From NCBI GenBank assembly GCA_964510375.1, contig CAZEBR010000019.1, forward strand, positions 1 to 34,135: a stretch of DNA of 34,135 nt, read 5' to 3'. This stretch comes from CAYLJV01 sp964510375. Its GTDB lineage: Archaea > Hadarchaeota > Hadarchaeia > Hadarchaeales > JAGGTB01. This document shows, piece after piece, positions 8,811-16,119 of the stretch. The notes beneath the pieces were generated by a model. The model did no database searches and had not been told where the DNA came from. It saw only the letters and a program-made list of their open reading frames with translations. How positions within the stretch are numbered: the first letter of the stretch is position 1; each line of letters begins with the position of its first letter. The translations under genes and the position numbers were made by a program.

Positions 8811-8840
8811 TTTTAATATTTATCCAGAAAATTTTAAATA
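8811..8840 (+). promoter_or_regulatory. TATA-like promoter elements of the CoA-transferase gene
   Basis: Two AT-rich TATA candidates precede the gene: TTTTTAATATTTAT (8811-8824) and TTTTAAATA (8832-8840). The first would place the transcription start near 8845-8850, leaving a short leader that contains GGAAGGA (8855-8861) before ATG 8863. The second would give a nearly leaderless message. Called by eye; not verified. Confidence 0.4.
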
Positions 8841-8862
8841 CTGTTTTTGAAAATGGAAGGAC

Positions 8863-10176
8863 ATGCGAGAAGGTTACGAAGAAAAGTTAATGTCGATGAG
8901 TGAAGCAGCTAGTTTTGTTGAGTCCGGGGATAGAATATGGACTCCTCTGGGTTTATGTGAACCAACTAAAGAATTGATGGATTCTATCGCAGCTAGAAAA
9001 GACGAACTTGAAGATGTTGAATATTTGACCGCATTACCTTTTGATTTTCATGAAATTTTTGAGCCGGATTATCGTGACACGTTTGATATCGGCGTTGGTT
9101 ATCACAGCCCTATCACAAGAGAAAAGATAGCTAAAACCGAGTGGTCTAACTTTGTTCCTTGGCAAGGTTCAGATATGATTAGGAAGGTAAAGGAGAGAGA
9201 TAGAGTTGAACCCAGAAGAGGCGGCCTTATAACTCAGGTGACTCCGCCCGACAAGCATGGTTTCGTAAATATTGGTTTGGATGCGTTCTATACTAAAGCT
9301 TCTCTGGAGGTTGCGGATTACGCTATTGCTGAGGTTAATGATCAGATGCCTAGGACTTATGGGGATACGAATATACATGTTTCTGAATTTGATGCATTCG
9401 TAGAGAATTCTAATCCGCTAACTACTTATTCAATTCCGGAACCTAGTGAGGTGGATGAGGAGATAGCGGAAAATGTTGTTGGTCTTATTAATGATCGCGA
9501 TTGTTTGCAGGTTGGAATAGGCCAAGTTCCTGATGTGATGTGCAAGCTATTGGCTGAGTCAGGTTTAGAAGATCTTGGAATGCATACTGAGATGGTTCCT
9601 GGGGCGATTTCAGAACTGGTTTCGGAAGAAGTAGTGACTTGTGAATATAAAAATCTACATCCCGAGAAGATTTTGCTCTCGTTTGTGTTAGGAGAGCAAG
9701 ATTTGTATGATTGGCTGGAAGAAAACCCGATGTGTGAGTTCCGTTCTACAAAGTATATCAATAATGTATCGGTTTTGTCTAAAATAGAAAATCTTGTTGC
9801 GATAAACGGGTGTTTGGAAGTAGATTTAACCGGTCAGGTTTGTTCCGAATCTATAGGAGGCACAATGTTTAGTGGGACTGGAGGGCAACTCGATTTCGTA
9901 ATAGGGTCGTTCTGGTCGGACGGTGGAAGAGCGATAAACATATGTCCTTCAACTGCGAAAGATGGTGAAAAATCAAGGATTGTTCCTCATCTTTGCGAGG
10001 GCTCAAGGGTAACAGTACCAAGACAATATACAGGATACATAGTAACCGAATACGGCGTAGCTGATTTGTATGGATTAACGGAGCCGGAAAGAGCCGAAGC
10101 TCTAATTGATATAGCCCACCCAAAGTTTAGAGATGAGTTAGAAGAAAAAGCAAGAAAAAGAGGGCTTTTGAAATAG
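8863..10176 (+). CDS. Acetyl-CoA hydrolase / acyl-CoA:carboxylate CoA-transferase (CAT1/AbfT family)
   Basis: A family-I-like CoA-transferase/hydrolase of 437 aa that moves CoA between an acyl-CoA and acetate or a similar acid, or hydrolyses it. Supporting blocks are the N-terminal RIWTPLG and the mid block VTPPDKHGFVNIG. EVNDQMPRTYG and LQVGIGQVPDVM follow, and DLGMHTEM contains Glu243, which lines up with the glutamate that forms the CoA-thioester in 4-hydroxybutyrate CoA-transferase. A glycine-rich GGTMFSGTGGQLDF and the C-terminal VTEYGVADLYGL complete the pattern. It stands alone, with its own promoter, upstream of tRNA-Ser. Substrate specificity cannot be decided here; acetate, butyrate or 4-hydroxybutyrate types share these motifs. 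The start is ATG 8863 with GGAAGGA just upstream. Confidence 0.88.
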   Translation: MREGYEEKLMSMSEAASFVESGDRIWTPLGLCEPTKELMDSIAARKDELEDVEYLTALPFDFHEIFEPDYRDTFDIGVGYHSPITREKIAKTEWSNFVPWQGSDMIRKVKERDRVEPRRGGLITQVTPPDKHGFVNIGLDAFYTKASLEVADYAIAEVNDQMPRTYGDTNIHVSEFDAFVENSNPLTTYSIPEPSEVDEEIAENVVGLINDRDCLQVGIGQVPDVMCKLLAESGLEDLGMHTEMVPGAISELVSEEVVTCEYKNLHPEKILLSFVLGEQDLYDWLEENPMCEFRSTKYINNVSVLSKIENLVAINGCLEVDLTGQVCSESIGGTMFSGTGGQLDFVIGSFWSDGGRAINICPSTAKDGEKSRIVPHLCEGSRVTVPRQYTGYIVTEYGVADLYGLTEPERAEALIDIAHPKFRDELEEKARKRGLLK

Positions 10177-10292
10177 GAGCTTTTCTATATTTATAGTCCA
10201 GCTTTTATAATTCTAGAAGTCAAAACTTGAGCAAAATAACGTTGATTATATCTCATAAAACCGTTTTTTGATAGAATTTTCCATCCCAGAAA

Positions 10293-10301
10293 AAATTTTA
10301 A
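10293..10301 (+). promoter_or_regulatory. Candidate TATA box for tRNA-Ser
   Basis: AAATTTTAA lies about 34 nt before the mature tRNA 5' end, which fits an archaeal TATA box plus a short 5' leader removed by RNase P. The rest of the 158-nt gap after the CoA-transferase gene is AT-rich, and I see nothing else in it. Confidence 0.35.
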
Positions 10302-10334
10302 CCAATAACCCCCCTCAAATCTTTAGTGAACTGA

Positions 10335-10423
10335 GCCGGGGTGGCAGAACCAGGCTAATGCGCCGGATTCGAGATCCGGTGGCCTTTGTGGCCATCTGGG
10401 TTCAAATCCCAGCCCCGGCGCCA
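10335..10423 (+). tRNA. tRNA-Ser (anticodon CGA)
   Basis: The acceptor GCCGGGG (10335-10341) pairs with CCCCGGC, followed by discriminator G (10420) and an encoded CCA. The anticodon stem is CCGGA/TCCGG around the loop TTCGAGA, giving anticodon CGA for serine codon UCG. A long variable arm (TGGCCTTTGTGGCCA) forms its own hairpin, as expected for tRNA-Ser. The T arm is CTGGG-TTCAAAT-CCCAG. No intron is seen. Confidence 0.95.
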
Positions 10424-10469
10424 CTCCAATTGTAAAGGTAGTGATTCCCCTCCAACCTCTGTTTAAAAA

Positions 10470-11222
10470 TCAGTCATGAGATTGAAAGAGAGAGATCAGA
10501 GCGGAAATAGCATCCAGTCCCTTCTCTGTAATCCAGTAGTCTCCTCCCTCGTGTTTCTGAACGATAAAATTTTTTTCTTCAAGCTTTTTTAAATGAAACA
10601 AAAGATTTCCACCTCTCAAATCAGTCAGATTAGATATTTCTGAAAAAGACATGCTTCCATCGGCAAGATTCATTATTATACTTATTCTTTTCTTGTTTGC
10701 GAGCGGTATGAGTATATTTTTTACTATATTATCCCCGCTAATGCTCTCTAAATTATTTTTATACTCTTCTGGGAATATGGAAGGATTGACGGAACTTATC
10801 AACTCGGATTCCTTATTCAGCAAATCGAAGGCAGTTTCGAAGCACGATTCACATTTTTCATACGGCATGGAATTCTCTAGAGACTTTAATTCTTCTTCTT
10901 TCTCTTTTACAATTTCTTTTAGGTTGCCCTCCGCTTGTTTATTTTCTTCGAATAAGCTTTCGAAAAATTCATGAAACTCTTCAGCACACTCATCCCTCAA
11001 ATCGCAATTTTGAGGCAGTTGGTTCCCCATCCTCTCATCTACATCTTTCAATCTCTGTTGAAATAGGGGATTAATGATGTTATCGATAATATTTTTCTCG
11101 AACAAATCTCTGAGTTCTTTTTGGGTCGAAGTCCTGTACGCTTGAACTTCTTTCCTAAGTTTCTTTATCTCAGAGAGGATCGGATCATGTCCCTCCCCTC
11201 CGTTTTTTGATTTGTTTTCCAT
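10470..11222 (-). CDS. Winged-helix transcriptional regulator with coiled-coil and four-cysteine N-terminal region
   Basis: A 250-aa protein. The last ~80 residues form an ArsR-like winged helix: NILIPLANKKRISIIMNLAD, then SFSEISNLTDLRGGNLLFHL as the recognition helix region, then a wing KHEGGDYWITEKG. The first ~130 residues are charged and helical with coiled-coil character (KEKEEELKSLEN). They carry two cysteine pairs, Cys73/Cys79 and Cys124/Cys127 (CESC), which could bind metal, an Fe-S cluster or sense redox; that is inference. It is divergent from the MTH865 gene. A perfect inverted repeat lies 18 nt upstream of its ATG, so autoregulation and control of the neighbour are likely. I do not recognise a named ortholog and the ligand is unknown. 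Confidence 0.75.
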   Translation of the reverse strand: MENKSKNGGEGHDPILSEIKKLRKEVQAYRTSTQKELRDLFEKNIIDNIINPLFQQRLKDVDERMGNQLPQNCDLRDECAEEFHEFFESLFEENKQAEGNLKEIVKEKEEELKSLENSMPYEKCESCFETAFDLLNKESELISSVNPSIFPEEYKNNLESISGDNIVKNILIPLANKKRISIIMNLADGSMSFSEISNLTDLRGGNLLFHLKKLEEKNFIVQKHEGGDYWITEKGLDAISALISLFQSHD

Positions 11223-11239
11223 CTATCAACTACACTTCC

Positions 11240-11255
11240 ATAACCTTTAGGTTAT
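11240..11255. promoter_or_regulatory. Perfect palindrome, candidate operator of the divergent winged-helix/MTH865 promoter
   Basis: ATAACCT-TT-AGGTTAT: two perfect 7-nt arms separated by 2 nt. It lies in the 93-nt space between the two divergent genes, beside the TATA-like element of the winged-helix gene. The size and symmetry fit a dimeric winged-helix repressor site. Binding by the adjacent regulator is inferred. Confidence 0.55.
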
Positions 11256-11270
11256 AATAATAACAAATAG

Positions 11271-11283
11271 CTATAAAAAAATA
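11271..11283 (+). promoter_or_regulatory. TATA box of the MTH865 gene
   Basis: CTATAAAAAAATA ends about 32 nt before ATG 11316. Transcription would begin near 11300, giving a short leader carrying GGAGGTG (11302-11308). Confidence 0.5.
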
Positions 11284-11315
11284 ACCCTCCCTCATTGGTA
11301 TGGAGGTGTTAAGTT

Positions 11316-11555
11316 ATGAGCGTACGAGACGAAATAAAAAGCCAGATCAAGGGGGCTTTAAAAGATGCTGATTTCCCTATCCGAACTCCTGAGGAGCTAT
11401 TGGCCGCAATGCCCGAGGGAGCCGACACGAAGTGCAAGGCTGGAGATGTAGAGTTGACCGCAGGAGAAGCAGGGAAAAAACTTAGTGAAGATGATTTTCC
11501 GTTCGAAAGTGCTGAGGATGTCGCCGAAACATTAGCGAACGCAGCGGGACTATAA
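11316..11555 (+). CDS. MTH865 family protein
   Basis: A 79-aa acidic protein matching the MTH865 family of small archaeal proteins, known from a Methanothermobacter structure with an EF-hand-like helical fold. The characteristic run is visible throughout: DEIKSQIKGALKDADFPI, PEELLAAMP, KCKAGDVELTAGEAG, then DDFPFESAEDVAETL and a terminal AAGL. The function of the family is not established. The start ATG 11316 has a strong GGAGGTG seven nt upstream. A TATA box and an operator-like palindrome precede it and a T-rich terminator follows, so it appears to be a monocistronic and probably well-expressed gene controlled together with the divergent winged-helix regulator. Confidence 0.88.
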   Translation: MSVRDEIKSQIKGALKDADFPIRTPEELLAAMPEGADTKCKAGDVELTAGEAGKKLSEDDFPFESAEDVAETLANAAGL

Positions 11556-11561
11556 AACCCT

Positions 11562-11579
11562 CCTTTTTCTATTTTTTTA
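11562..11579 (+). terminator. Oligo-T terminator after the MTH865 gene
   Basis: Two T tracts (CCTTTTTCTATTTTTTTAT) start about 8 nt after the stop codon. Archaeal RNA polymerase terminates at such U-rich runs without needing a hairpin. Confidence 0.5.
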
Positions 11580-11667
11580 TCGAGAAAAGAAACTCTTTAT
11601 TTAGACTTCTCTGCCCCGATGAGACGCCGAAACTATTTTTTTTGCGATGCTATTGGTGCTCGATGTC

Positions 11668-12714
11668 CTACCAGTCGGAAAGTGCTCTAATTATCTCCTC
11701 GTTAATATCGTAGGAAGGCCTCACCAAATCGACCGCATCTAGTTCGATGGCCTCCTTGGGCATTCCAAACACGACCGAAGTTTCCTCATTCTGAACAATA
11801 GTTTTACCTCCCGCTTCCTTGATGGCTTTCAAACCCTCCGCCCCGTCCTTTCCCATACCGCTCAAAAGTACACCTATGATCCTATCACCATAAACGGGGA
11901 CAGCTGATTTCATCAGAACGTCGGCCGAGGGTCTAACGTAGTTTACTGGGGCGCCCGAATCGAGCTGTACCCTGATGTGTTTCCCCCCTTCAATCCTCAT
12001 GTGATAGTTTCCAGGGGCAAAATAAATACAGCCCGATTCTATAGGCTCTCCGTCTTCTGCAACTTTTACTGTGAGAGAGCTTTGGGCATCCAATCTCTGG
12101 GCGAACTTATCGATGAATTCTGCGGGCATATGCTGGGCGACCAAACCGGGAATAGAGAAATCAGCGGGAAGTTTAGATATAATCTCGGACAATATACCGG
12201 GGGCTCCCGTCGACCCCCCGATGATTAGTACACCCTCCCCCTCAGGCTTTGTAAAGCTCACCTCTTTTGGCCGACTTTTCTTTTGAGGGGCTCCTCGGGA
12301 GGTTTTCACATCGACTTCTCCGGCTGAATCGAGTTCCGAGATCAGTTTCTTCCTAAATTCCGACGGAACTTCTTCAGCTGACTTAGCTGGTTTTGAAAGA
12401 AACCCTACGGCCCCATATTGAAATGCCTTAACCACAAGGGCGGAATCCTCCCCTTCGCCAGCAGTCATAACGAGTACCGGTACGGGATTCCTGTCCATTA
12501 TTTTCCTTACCGCATCGAGCCCCTGCCCCTCACACATTTCTAAGTCTATAATTACCATTCTGGGTGTCAAATTCTCTACTTTCTTGAGTATTTTACTGTC
12601 ATCGCAAGTTCTGAGGCCGAAGACGGAATATTTTGAGGAGGACTCAAGAATCTCCTTTACGATATTATACACTCTAGTCGAACCGGCCATCAGAACTCTT
12701 TCATTGTCGTTCAT
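11668..12714 (-). CDS. cheB: Chemotaxis methylesterase CheB with degenerate receiver domain
   Basis: A 348-aa receiver plus methylesterase protein, the enzyme that removes methyl groups from (or deamidates) chemoreceptors. The C-terminal domain is intact: Ser168 in GGSTGAP, His195 in AQHMP and Asp290 in GMGKDGAEG form the catalytic triad. In the receiver, the phosphorylatable Asp57 (IIDLEM), Thr84 and Lys108 are present. The acidic pair that binds Mg2+ (usually DDS) is replaced by Ala10-Gly11-Ser12 in LMAGST. Phosphorylation by CheA is therefore probably weakened or absent. No cheA, cheR, cheY or receptor gene is in this window, so it is an orphan here. GGGGAG lies about 10 nt before ATG 12714. 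The family call is firm; the loss of phospho-control is inference. Confidence 0.92.
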   Translation of the reverse strand: MNDNERVLMAGSTRVYNIVKEILESSSKYSVFGLRTCDDSKILKKVENLTPRMVIIDLEMCEGQGLDAVRKIMDRNPVPVLVMTAGEGEDSALVVKAFQYGAVGFLSKPAKSAEEVPSEFRKKLISELDSAGEVDVKTSRGAPQKKSRPKEVSFTKPEGEGVLIIGGSTGAPGILSEIISKLPADFSIPGLVAQHMPAEFIDKFAQRLDAQSSLTVKVAEDGEPIESGCIYFAPGNYHMRIEGGKHIRVQLDSGAPVNYVRPSADVLMKSAVPVYGDRIIGVLLSGMGKDGAEGLKAIKEAGGKTIVQNEETSVVFGMPKEAIELDAVDLVRPSYDINEEIIRALSDW

Positions 12715-12868
12715 GAATTGTACTCCCCATAAGAAAAATGACCGATAAAATAAAAATTATGCAAGTTAAAGGCTGAACACTTAAAATAAACATCTGCCTA
12801 CTTCCGAATCCCCCTCGTAATGGTGAAGCTATTTTTCAAGACTATAACTTTGAACTTTATATATGGTT

Positions 12869-13492
12869 TTATTTCAAGTCCTCCAGAACCGCCCTTGTAG
12901 GAGCGGCGTCACAATCCCTTATATTCAGAGGTAGGCCAATAAATCTGTATTTACCCGGGCGAATACCTCGAAGATCCAATCCCTCGATTACTACTACATC
13001 ATTGCCGAGCAATTTTTCGTGAGCAGATCTTGTAGCCCCGTACTTACCGATTCCGAGATAGTCGATGCCTACCGCGCCATATCCGTAATCGACTAATTTT
13101 TCACAGGCTTCATCACTAACGTATACGTATTCTTTGTCGAACTTTTTCTTTGACAAAAGTGCGGAGTTTCTCGTCTTAAAGATGAGAATATCCTCGTCGA
13201 AGTCGCTTACGTCCTCGGCTTTCACCTCATCCTCCCTACTCGTGCAATCGACGACTCTACATTTTCCTACCAGTTTACCCGGAGATATTTGATCTATGGA
13301 ATGTCCTCCCGATAAGAAATGTTTAGGAGCGTCCACGTGGGTTCCCGTATGGGAATCAAAACATATTTCGGACTTTAAAGATCCGGATGACTCTGATCTT
13401 TCTCCTTCCCGGATTTGGGGCTTTAAGCTCTCCTTGTCGTCCCAGCTTATCATGCCTTCATGAATCTCCAACGATACGTCGTGAATCGTCAT
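12869..13492 (-). CDS. Cyclase-family metal hydrolase (kynurenine formamidase-like)
   Basis: About 207 aa with the family's metal motif SHTGTHVDAPKHF (H-x-G-T-H-x-D-x-P-x-H), then VVDCTSRED, and a late GIDYLGIGKYGATRSAHEKLL block followed by GLDLRGI. Members hydrolyse cyclic amides, formamides or lactone-like substrates; the substrate here is unknown. I choose ATG 13492 over TTG 13504 because no ribosome site supports the longer form. A TATA-like element about 30 nt upstream fits a leaderless message. It is divergent from the ferredoxin-AOR pair and shares a 125-nt control region containing an inverted repeat, so joint regulation with aldehyde oxidation is possible. No pathway neighbours for tryptophan breakdown are seen. 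Confidence 0.82.
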   Translation of the reverse strand: MTIHDVSLEIHEGMISWDDKESLKPQIREGERSESSGSLKSEICFDSHTGTHVDAPKHFLSGGHSIDQISPGKLVGKCRVVDCTSREDEVKAEDVSDFDEDILIFKTRNSALLSKKKFDKEYVYVSDEACEKLVDYGYGAVGIDYLGIGKYGATRSAHEKLLGNDVVVIEGLDLRGIRPGKYRFIGLPLNIRDCDAAPTRAVLEDLK

Positions 13493-13505
13493 TTCAATTA
13501 CCAAT

Positions 13506-13531
13506 TACAAAACTTTCACTTAAATTTTGTA
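13506..13531. promoter_or_regulatory. Inverted repeat between the cyclase and ferredoxin-AOR genes
   Basis: TACAAAA (13506-13512) and TTTTGTA (13525-13531) are perfect 7-nt arms with a 12-nt spacer. They overlap the probable promoter of the cyclase gene, 14 nt before its ATG. This could be an operator; an AT-rich coincidence cannot be excluded. Confidence 0.35.
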
Positions 13532-13566
13532 TCACTCTTTATTTTCCAAGTCTGCGTCTTTAACCT

Positions 13567-13577
13567 AAATTTTTTAA
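13567..13577 (+). promoter_or_regulatory. TATA-like box of the ferredoxin-AOR operon
   Basis: AATTTTTTAAG ends about 41 nt before ATG 13618. The start of transcription would fall near 13600, just before GGGGAGG (13607-13613). Confidence 0.4.
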
Positions 13578-13617
13578 GCATTCGTATCCGACTCTCGAAC
13601 GACGCGGGGAGGAGCAA

Positions 13618-14088
13618 ATGTCAGAGGTCTCAAAAGCTGAATTTTTCGTTGTAGGCGATGAAGAAAAATGTAAAGGGTGCGGATGTTGCGAAATGATATG
13701 CTCTCTATTTCACGAGGGTAAATGTTCCCCTTCTCTGTCCCGAATAAAGCCCGTCACGGACCAGATAAAGCTCGAATTTTCAGATCCGGTCGTCTGTGAG
13801 CAGTGCGACTTCCCCGCTTGCTATTACGCCTGTCCCGTCGATGCGATATACATAGACGAGGAAACCGGCGCGCGGACGATCGATCAAGAAAAATGCACCG
13901 GTTGTAAGCTGTGTATGGAGGCCTGCTACTACGATCCCCCCAGAATCAAATACGACGAAGAGAGGGGGATATGCATAAAATGTGACCTCTGCGGAGGGGA
14001 GCCCCAATGCGTGCAGTACTGTCCCGACGGGGCGTTAAAGATAGTATCAACTGAAGATAGGCCTAAATACCCAAAAAGGGAGGATTAG
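13618..14088 (+). CDS. Four-cluster [4Fe-4S] ferredoxin-like electron-transfer subunit for AOR
   Basis: A 156-aa iron-sulfur protein of the DmsB/YdhY type. Four cysteine groups are visible: C18-x2-C21-x2-C24-x3-C28 in CKGCGCCEMIC, CEQCDFPACYYACP, CTGCKLCMEACYYDPP, and CIKCDLCGGEPQCVQYCP. These are enough for up to four cubane clusters. It probably takes electrons from the downstream tungstopterin aldehyde oxidoreductase and passes them to ferredoxin or a membrane carrier. No twin-arginine or other signal is seen, so it should be cytoplasmic. GGGGAGG is well spaced from ATG 13618. The stop is 1 nt before the AOR ATG, indicating coupled translation. The exact electron acceptor is not known. Confidence 0.9.
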   Translation: MSEVSKAEFFVVGDEEKCKGCGCCEMICSLFHEGKCSPSLSRIKPVTDQIKLEFSDPVVCEQCDFPACYYACPVDAIYIDEETGARTIDQEKCTGCKLCMEACYYDPPRIKYDEERGICIKCDLCGGEPQCVQYCPDGALKIVSTEDRPKYPKRED

Positions 14089-14089
14089 A

Positions 14090-16102
14090 ATGACTGAAAA
14101 CTATGGTTGGACCGGCAATATACTGAGAGTTGACCTGACCGAGGAAGAGATAAAGATAGAGGACACATCAAAATACGAACCCGAGAAGTATATAGGCGGC
14201 GAAGGACTTGCCAACAGGATCGCATGGGAGGAGATAGACTCGGATATAAATCCTTACGGTCCAGAAAACAAACTGATGTTCATAACGGGTCCTCTCAGCG
14301 GGACCCTAGCCCCCGTGTCCGGAAGGGGTGGCGTCTTCGGAGTATCACCTCGAACTCATCCCGAGCCCTGGTTTACCTACTCGAACATGGGAGGTTACTG
14401 GACTTCCGAGATGAAATTTGCGGGTTACGACGGGATAATTATAGAAGGGAGGGCCGACGAGCCCAAGTATCTGTCGATTAAGGACGACGAGGTCGAACTC
14501 AAAGATGCGAGAAGTTTATGGGGAAGCGGAAGCGTCGCAACCCAAGAGGAACTGAGGGAAAAGGAAGGTGGAGATCCCGCGGTTCTCGCCATAGGTCCCT
14601 CGGGAGAGAACCAATCCAACACAGGAGTCATCCAGCACGGGCAAGAAAACGCCTCCGGCGAGGCGGGCTTCGGCGGCGTAATGGGATCGAAAAACCTCAA
14701 GGCCATNNNNNNNNNNGTGAATATAGCCAGACCGGAGGAGTTCCTTTCAGCCTGCAAGGAAGTCAGCGAGTTATTGAGGGGACCGATAACCCCTCACTCA
14801 CTGGTGGGAGAGAAAGGAAGAGAGCCCGAAAGAATTCAGTGCTCTCATGGTTGCGTGGCAAACTGCCCGATCTCCCTGAAGAGGAATATAAAGAGAAAGC
14901 TCTCGGGGGGATCGCTAGATACATGGCATCACTGCGTGCCCTCCTACTGGAACACGGGCTGGCCGAGGACTGCCTATCCCGACATGGATATGGATGCCTT
15001 CGCAGGTTTCGGGATTCCGGAAGGCGACGAGCTGAAATTTTTCACTGAGGACCTCGGTCTCGCCAACTGGCACATAGTCAGCATGTGGGTCTGGTTGAAC
15101 GAGTGCGTTAAGGCGGGCCTGGACGAGATAAAAGGACACGAACTCGACCCGATGGACCCCGAGTGGATGCAGGATTTCCTGAGGAAGGTCGCCAACAAGA
15201 AGGGCGAAATCGGCGAACTATTCGGCGACGGACTCAGGGAGGCCGTCAAGGAACTCGATCTTCCCGAAAGGCTAGAAGAAATAGCCCGAATCGAGCAACC
15301 CATATTCGGATTTTACTCTCACCGTCTGAGCAGAGTCATGGAGGACGAACCTTCTCCAATATGGATCGTCAATATGCTACTCTGGCTCACCGACACTAGG
15401 GACCCGATCTCCGCTAGGGCGGGCCACACGCTGGCGTTCATGGAATATTACTTCCCCCCATTCGGACCCGCCGATCGTGGCGGCACTTCCGGCGTCGATT
15501 CAAGGGAACACCCCATTTTTAAGACCATGGAAAAGGTTGCCGAGAAGGTATGGGGCGAAGGTGCTTTGGAGGCGGACTTCGAACCCATGGAAGTGAAGGC
15601 GAACATGACGGTTTGGCTTCAACACAGGGGCATGATCAACAACTCGCTGATAGTCTGTGAGTGGGCCTATCCGATAATGTTCAAGCCCGTGAAGGACGAG
15701 GAAACCCTGATGGAAGCGTCGCCCGAAGACATTTTCGGTGATCTGAGCGCCGAAGCCAAGCTCTTGGATGCTGCGACGGGATTGGACCTAGGCATCGAGG
15801 GACTCGAAAAAGCCGCCGAGAGGTCTTTCAACCTGGCAAGGGCTCTGCAGATAAGGAACCACGACAGAAGCAAGAAGGAGGACATGGGGCCGCTGTGGTA
15901 CTTCAGGGATTACCCGTCGAAGACCAAAGAAGGTCCCAGAACCATCGATGAAGGTACGCTTGAACAGCTTTTGGACGAATTCTACGAACTTCGAGGATGG
16001 GATACCGATACCGGGAGGCCGACTCGGAATAAACTAGAAGAGCTGGACATGAAAAACGTTGCCGACGAGCTCGAGAAAGCGGGTAAACTCCCTTCTGAAT
16101 GA
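14090..16102 (+). CDS. Tungsten/molybdopterin aldehyde:ferredoxin oxidoreductase family protein (contains assembly gap)
   Basis: An AOR-family enzyme that oxidises an aldehyde to a carboxylic acid on a bis-pterin tungsten (or molybdenum) centre next to a [4Fe-4S] cluster. About 670 aa, longer than the usual ~610. Domain 1 is typical (ILRVDLTEEEI, YIGGEGLANRI, FITGPLSGTLAPVSGRG, GYDGIIIEGRA, AIGPSGENQS, GEAGFGGVMGSKNLKA). The proximal cluster cysteines are CSHGCVANC near residue 250 (C-x3-C-x3-C) and a later Cys in LIVCEWAYP near residue 522. Ten Ns at 14707-14716 interrupt the frame right after LKA. The frame continues across them, but related proteins usually have several more residues here, so the true gap may be longer. 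The partner Fe-S subunit is immediately upstream. It converges with the FGGY kinase. The substrate is unknown; sugar-derived aldehydes are suggested by context. Confidence 0.9.
   Translation: MTENYGWTGNILRVDLTEEEIKIEDTSKYEPEKYIGGEGLANRIAWEEIDSDINPYGPENKLMFITGPLSGTLAPVSGRGGVFGVSPRTHPEPWFTYSNMGGYWTSEMKFAGYDGIIIEGRADEPKYLSIKDDEVELKDARSLWGSGSVATQEELREKEGGDPAVLAIGPSGENQSNTGVIQHGQENASGEAGFGGVMGSKNLKAXXXXVNIARPEEFLSACKEVSELLRGPITPHSLVGEKGREPERIQCSHGCVANCPISLKRNIKRKLSGGSLDTWHHCVPSYWNTGWPRTAYPDMDMDAFAGFGIPEGDELKFFTEDLGLANWHIVSMWVWLNECVKAGLDEIKGHELDPMDPEWMQDFLRKVANKKGEIGELFGDGLREAVKELDLPERLEEIARIEQPIFGFYSHRLSRVMEDEPSPIWIVNMLLWLTDTRDPISARAGHTLAFMEYYFPPFGPADRGGTSGVDSREHPIFKTMEKVAEKVWGEGALEADFEPMEVKANMTVWLQHRGMINNSLIVCEWAYPIMFKPVKDEETLMEASPEDIFGDLSAEAKLLDAATGLDLGIEGLEKAAERSFNLARALQIRNHDRSKKEDMGPLWYFRDYPSKTKEGPRTIDEGTLEQLLDEFYELRGWDTDTGRPTRNKLEELDMKNVADELEKAGKLPSE
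14707..14716. other. Assembly gap (10 Ns) inside the AOR gene
   Basis: A run of exactly ten undetermined bases. It keeps the AOR reading frame, but the length is a typical placeholder and need not be the real size. Confidence 0.95.
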
Positions 16103-16119
16103 ATTTAAAACGATTTTCC

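Noticed and set aside
12715..12868. Possible small gene or RNA between cheB and the cyclase gene
   Set aside because: The 154-nt space is AT-rich with TATA-like runs only; no ORF or stable fold was recognised.
14518..15048. Open frame inside AOR on the plus strand
   Set aside because: Shadow frame of the GC-rich AOR gene with an Arg/Gly-rich unnatural composition.
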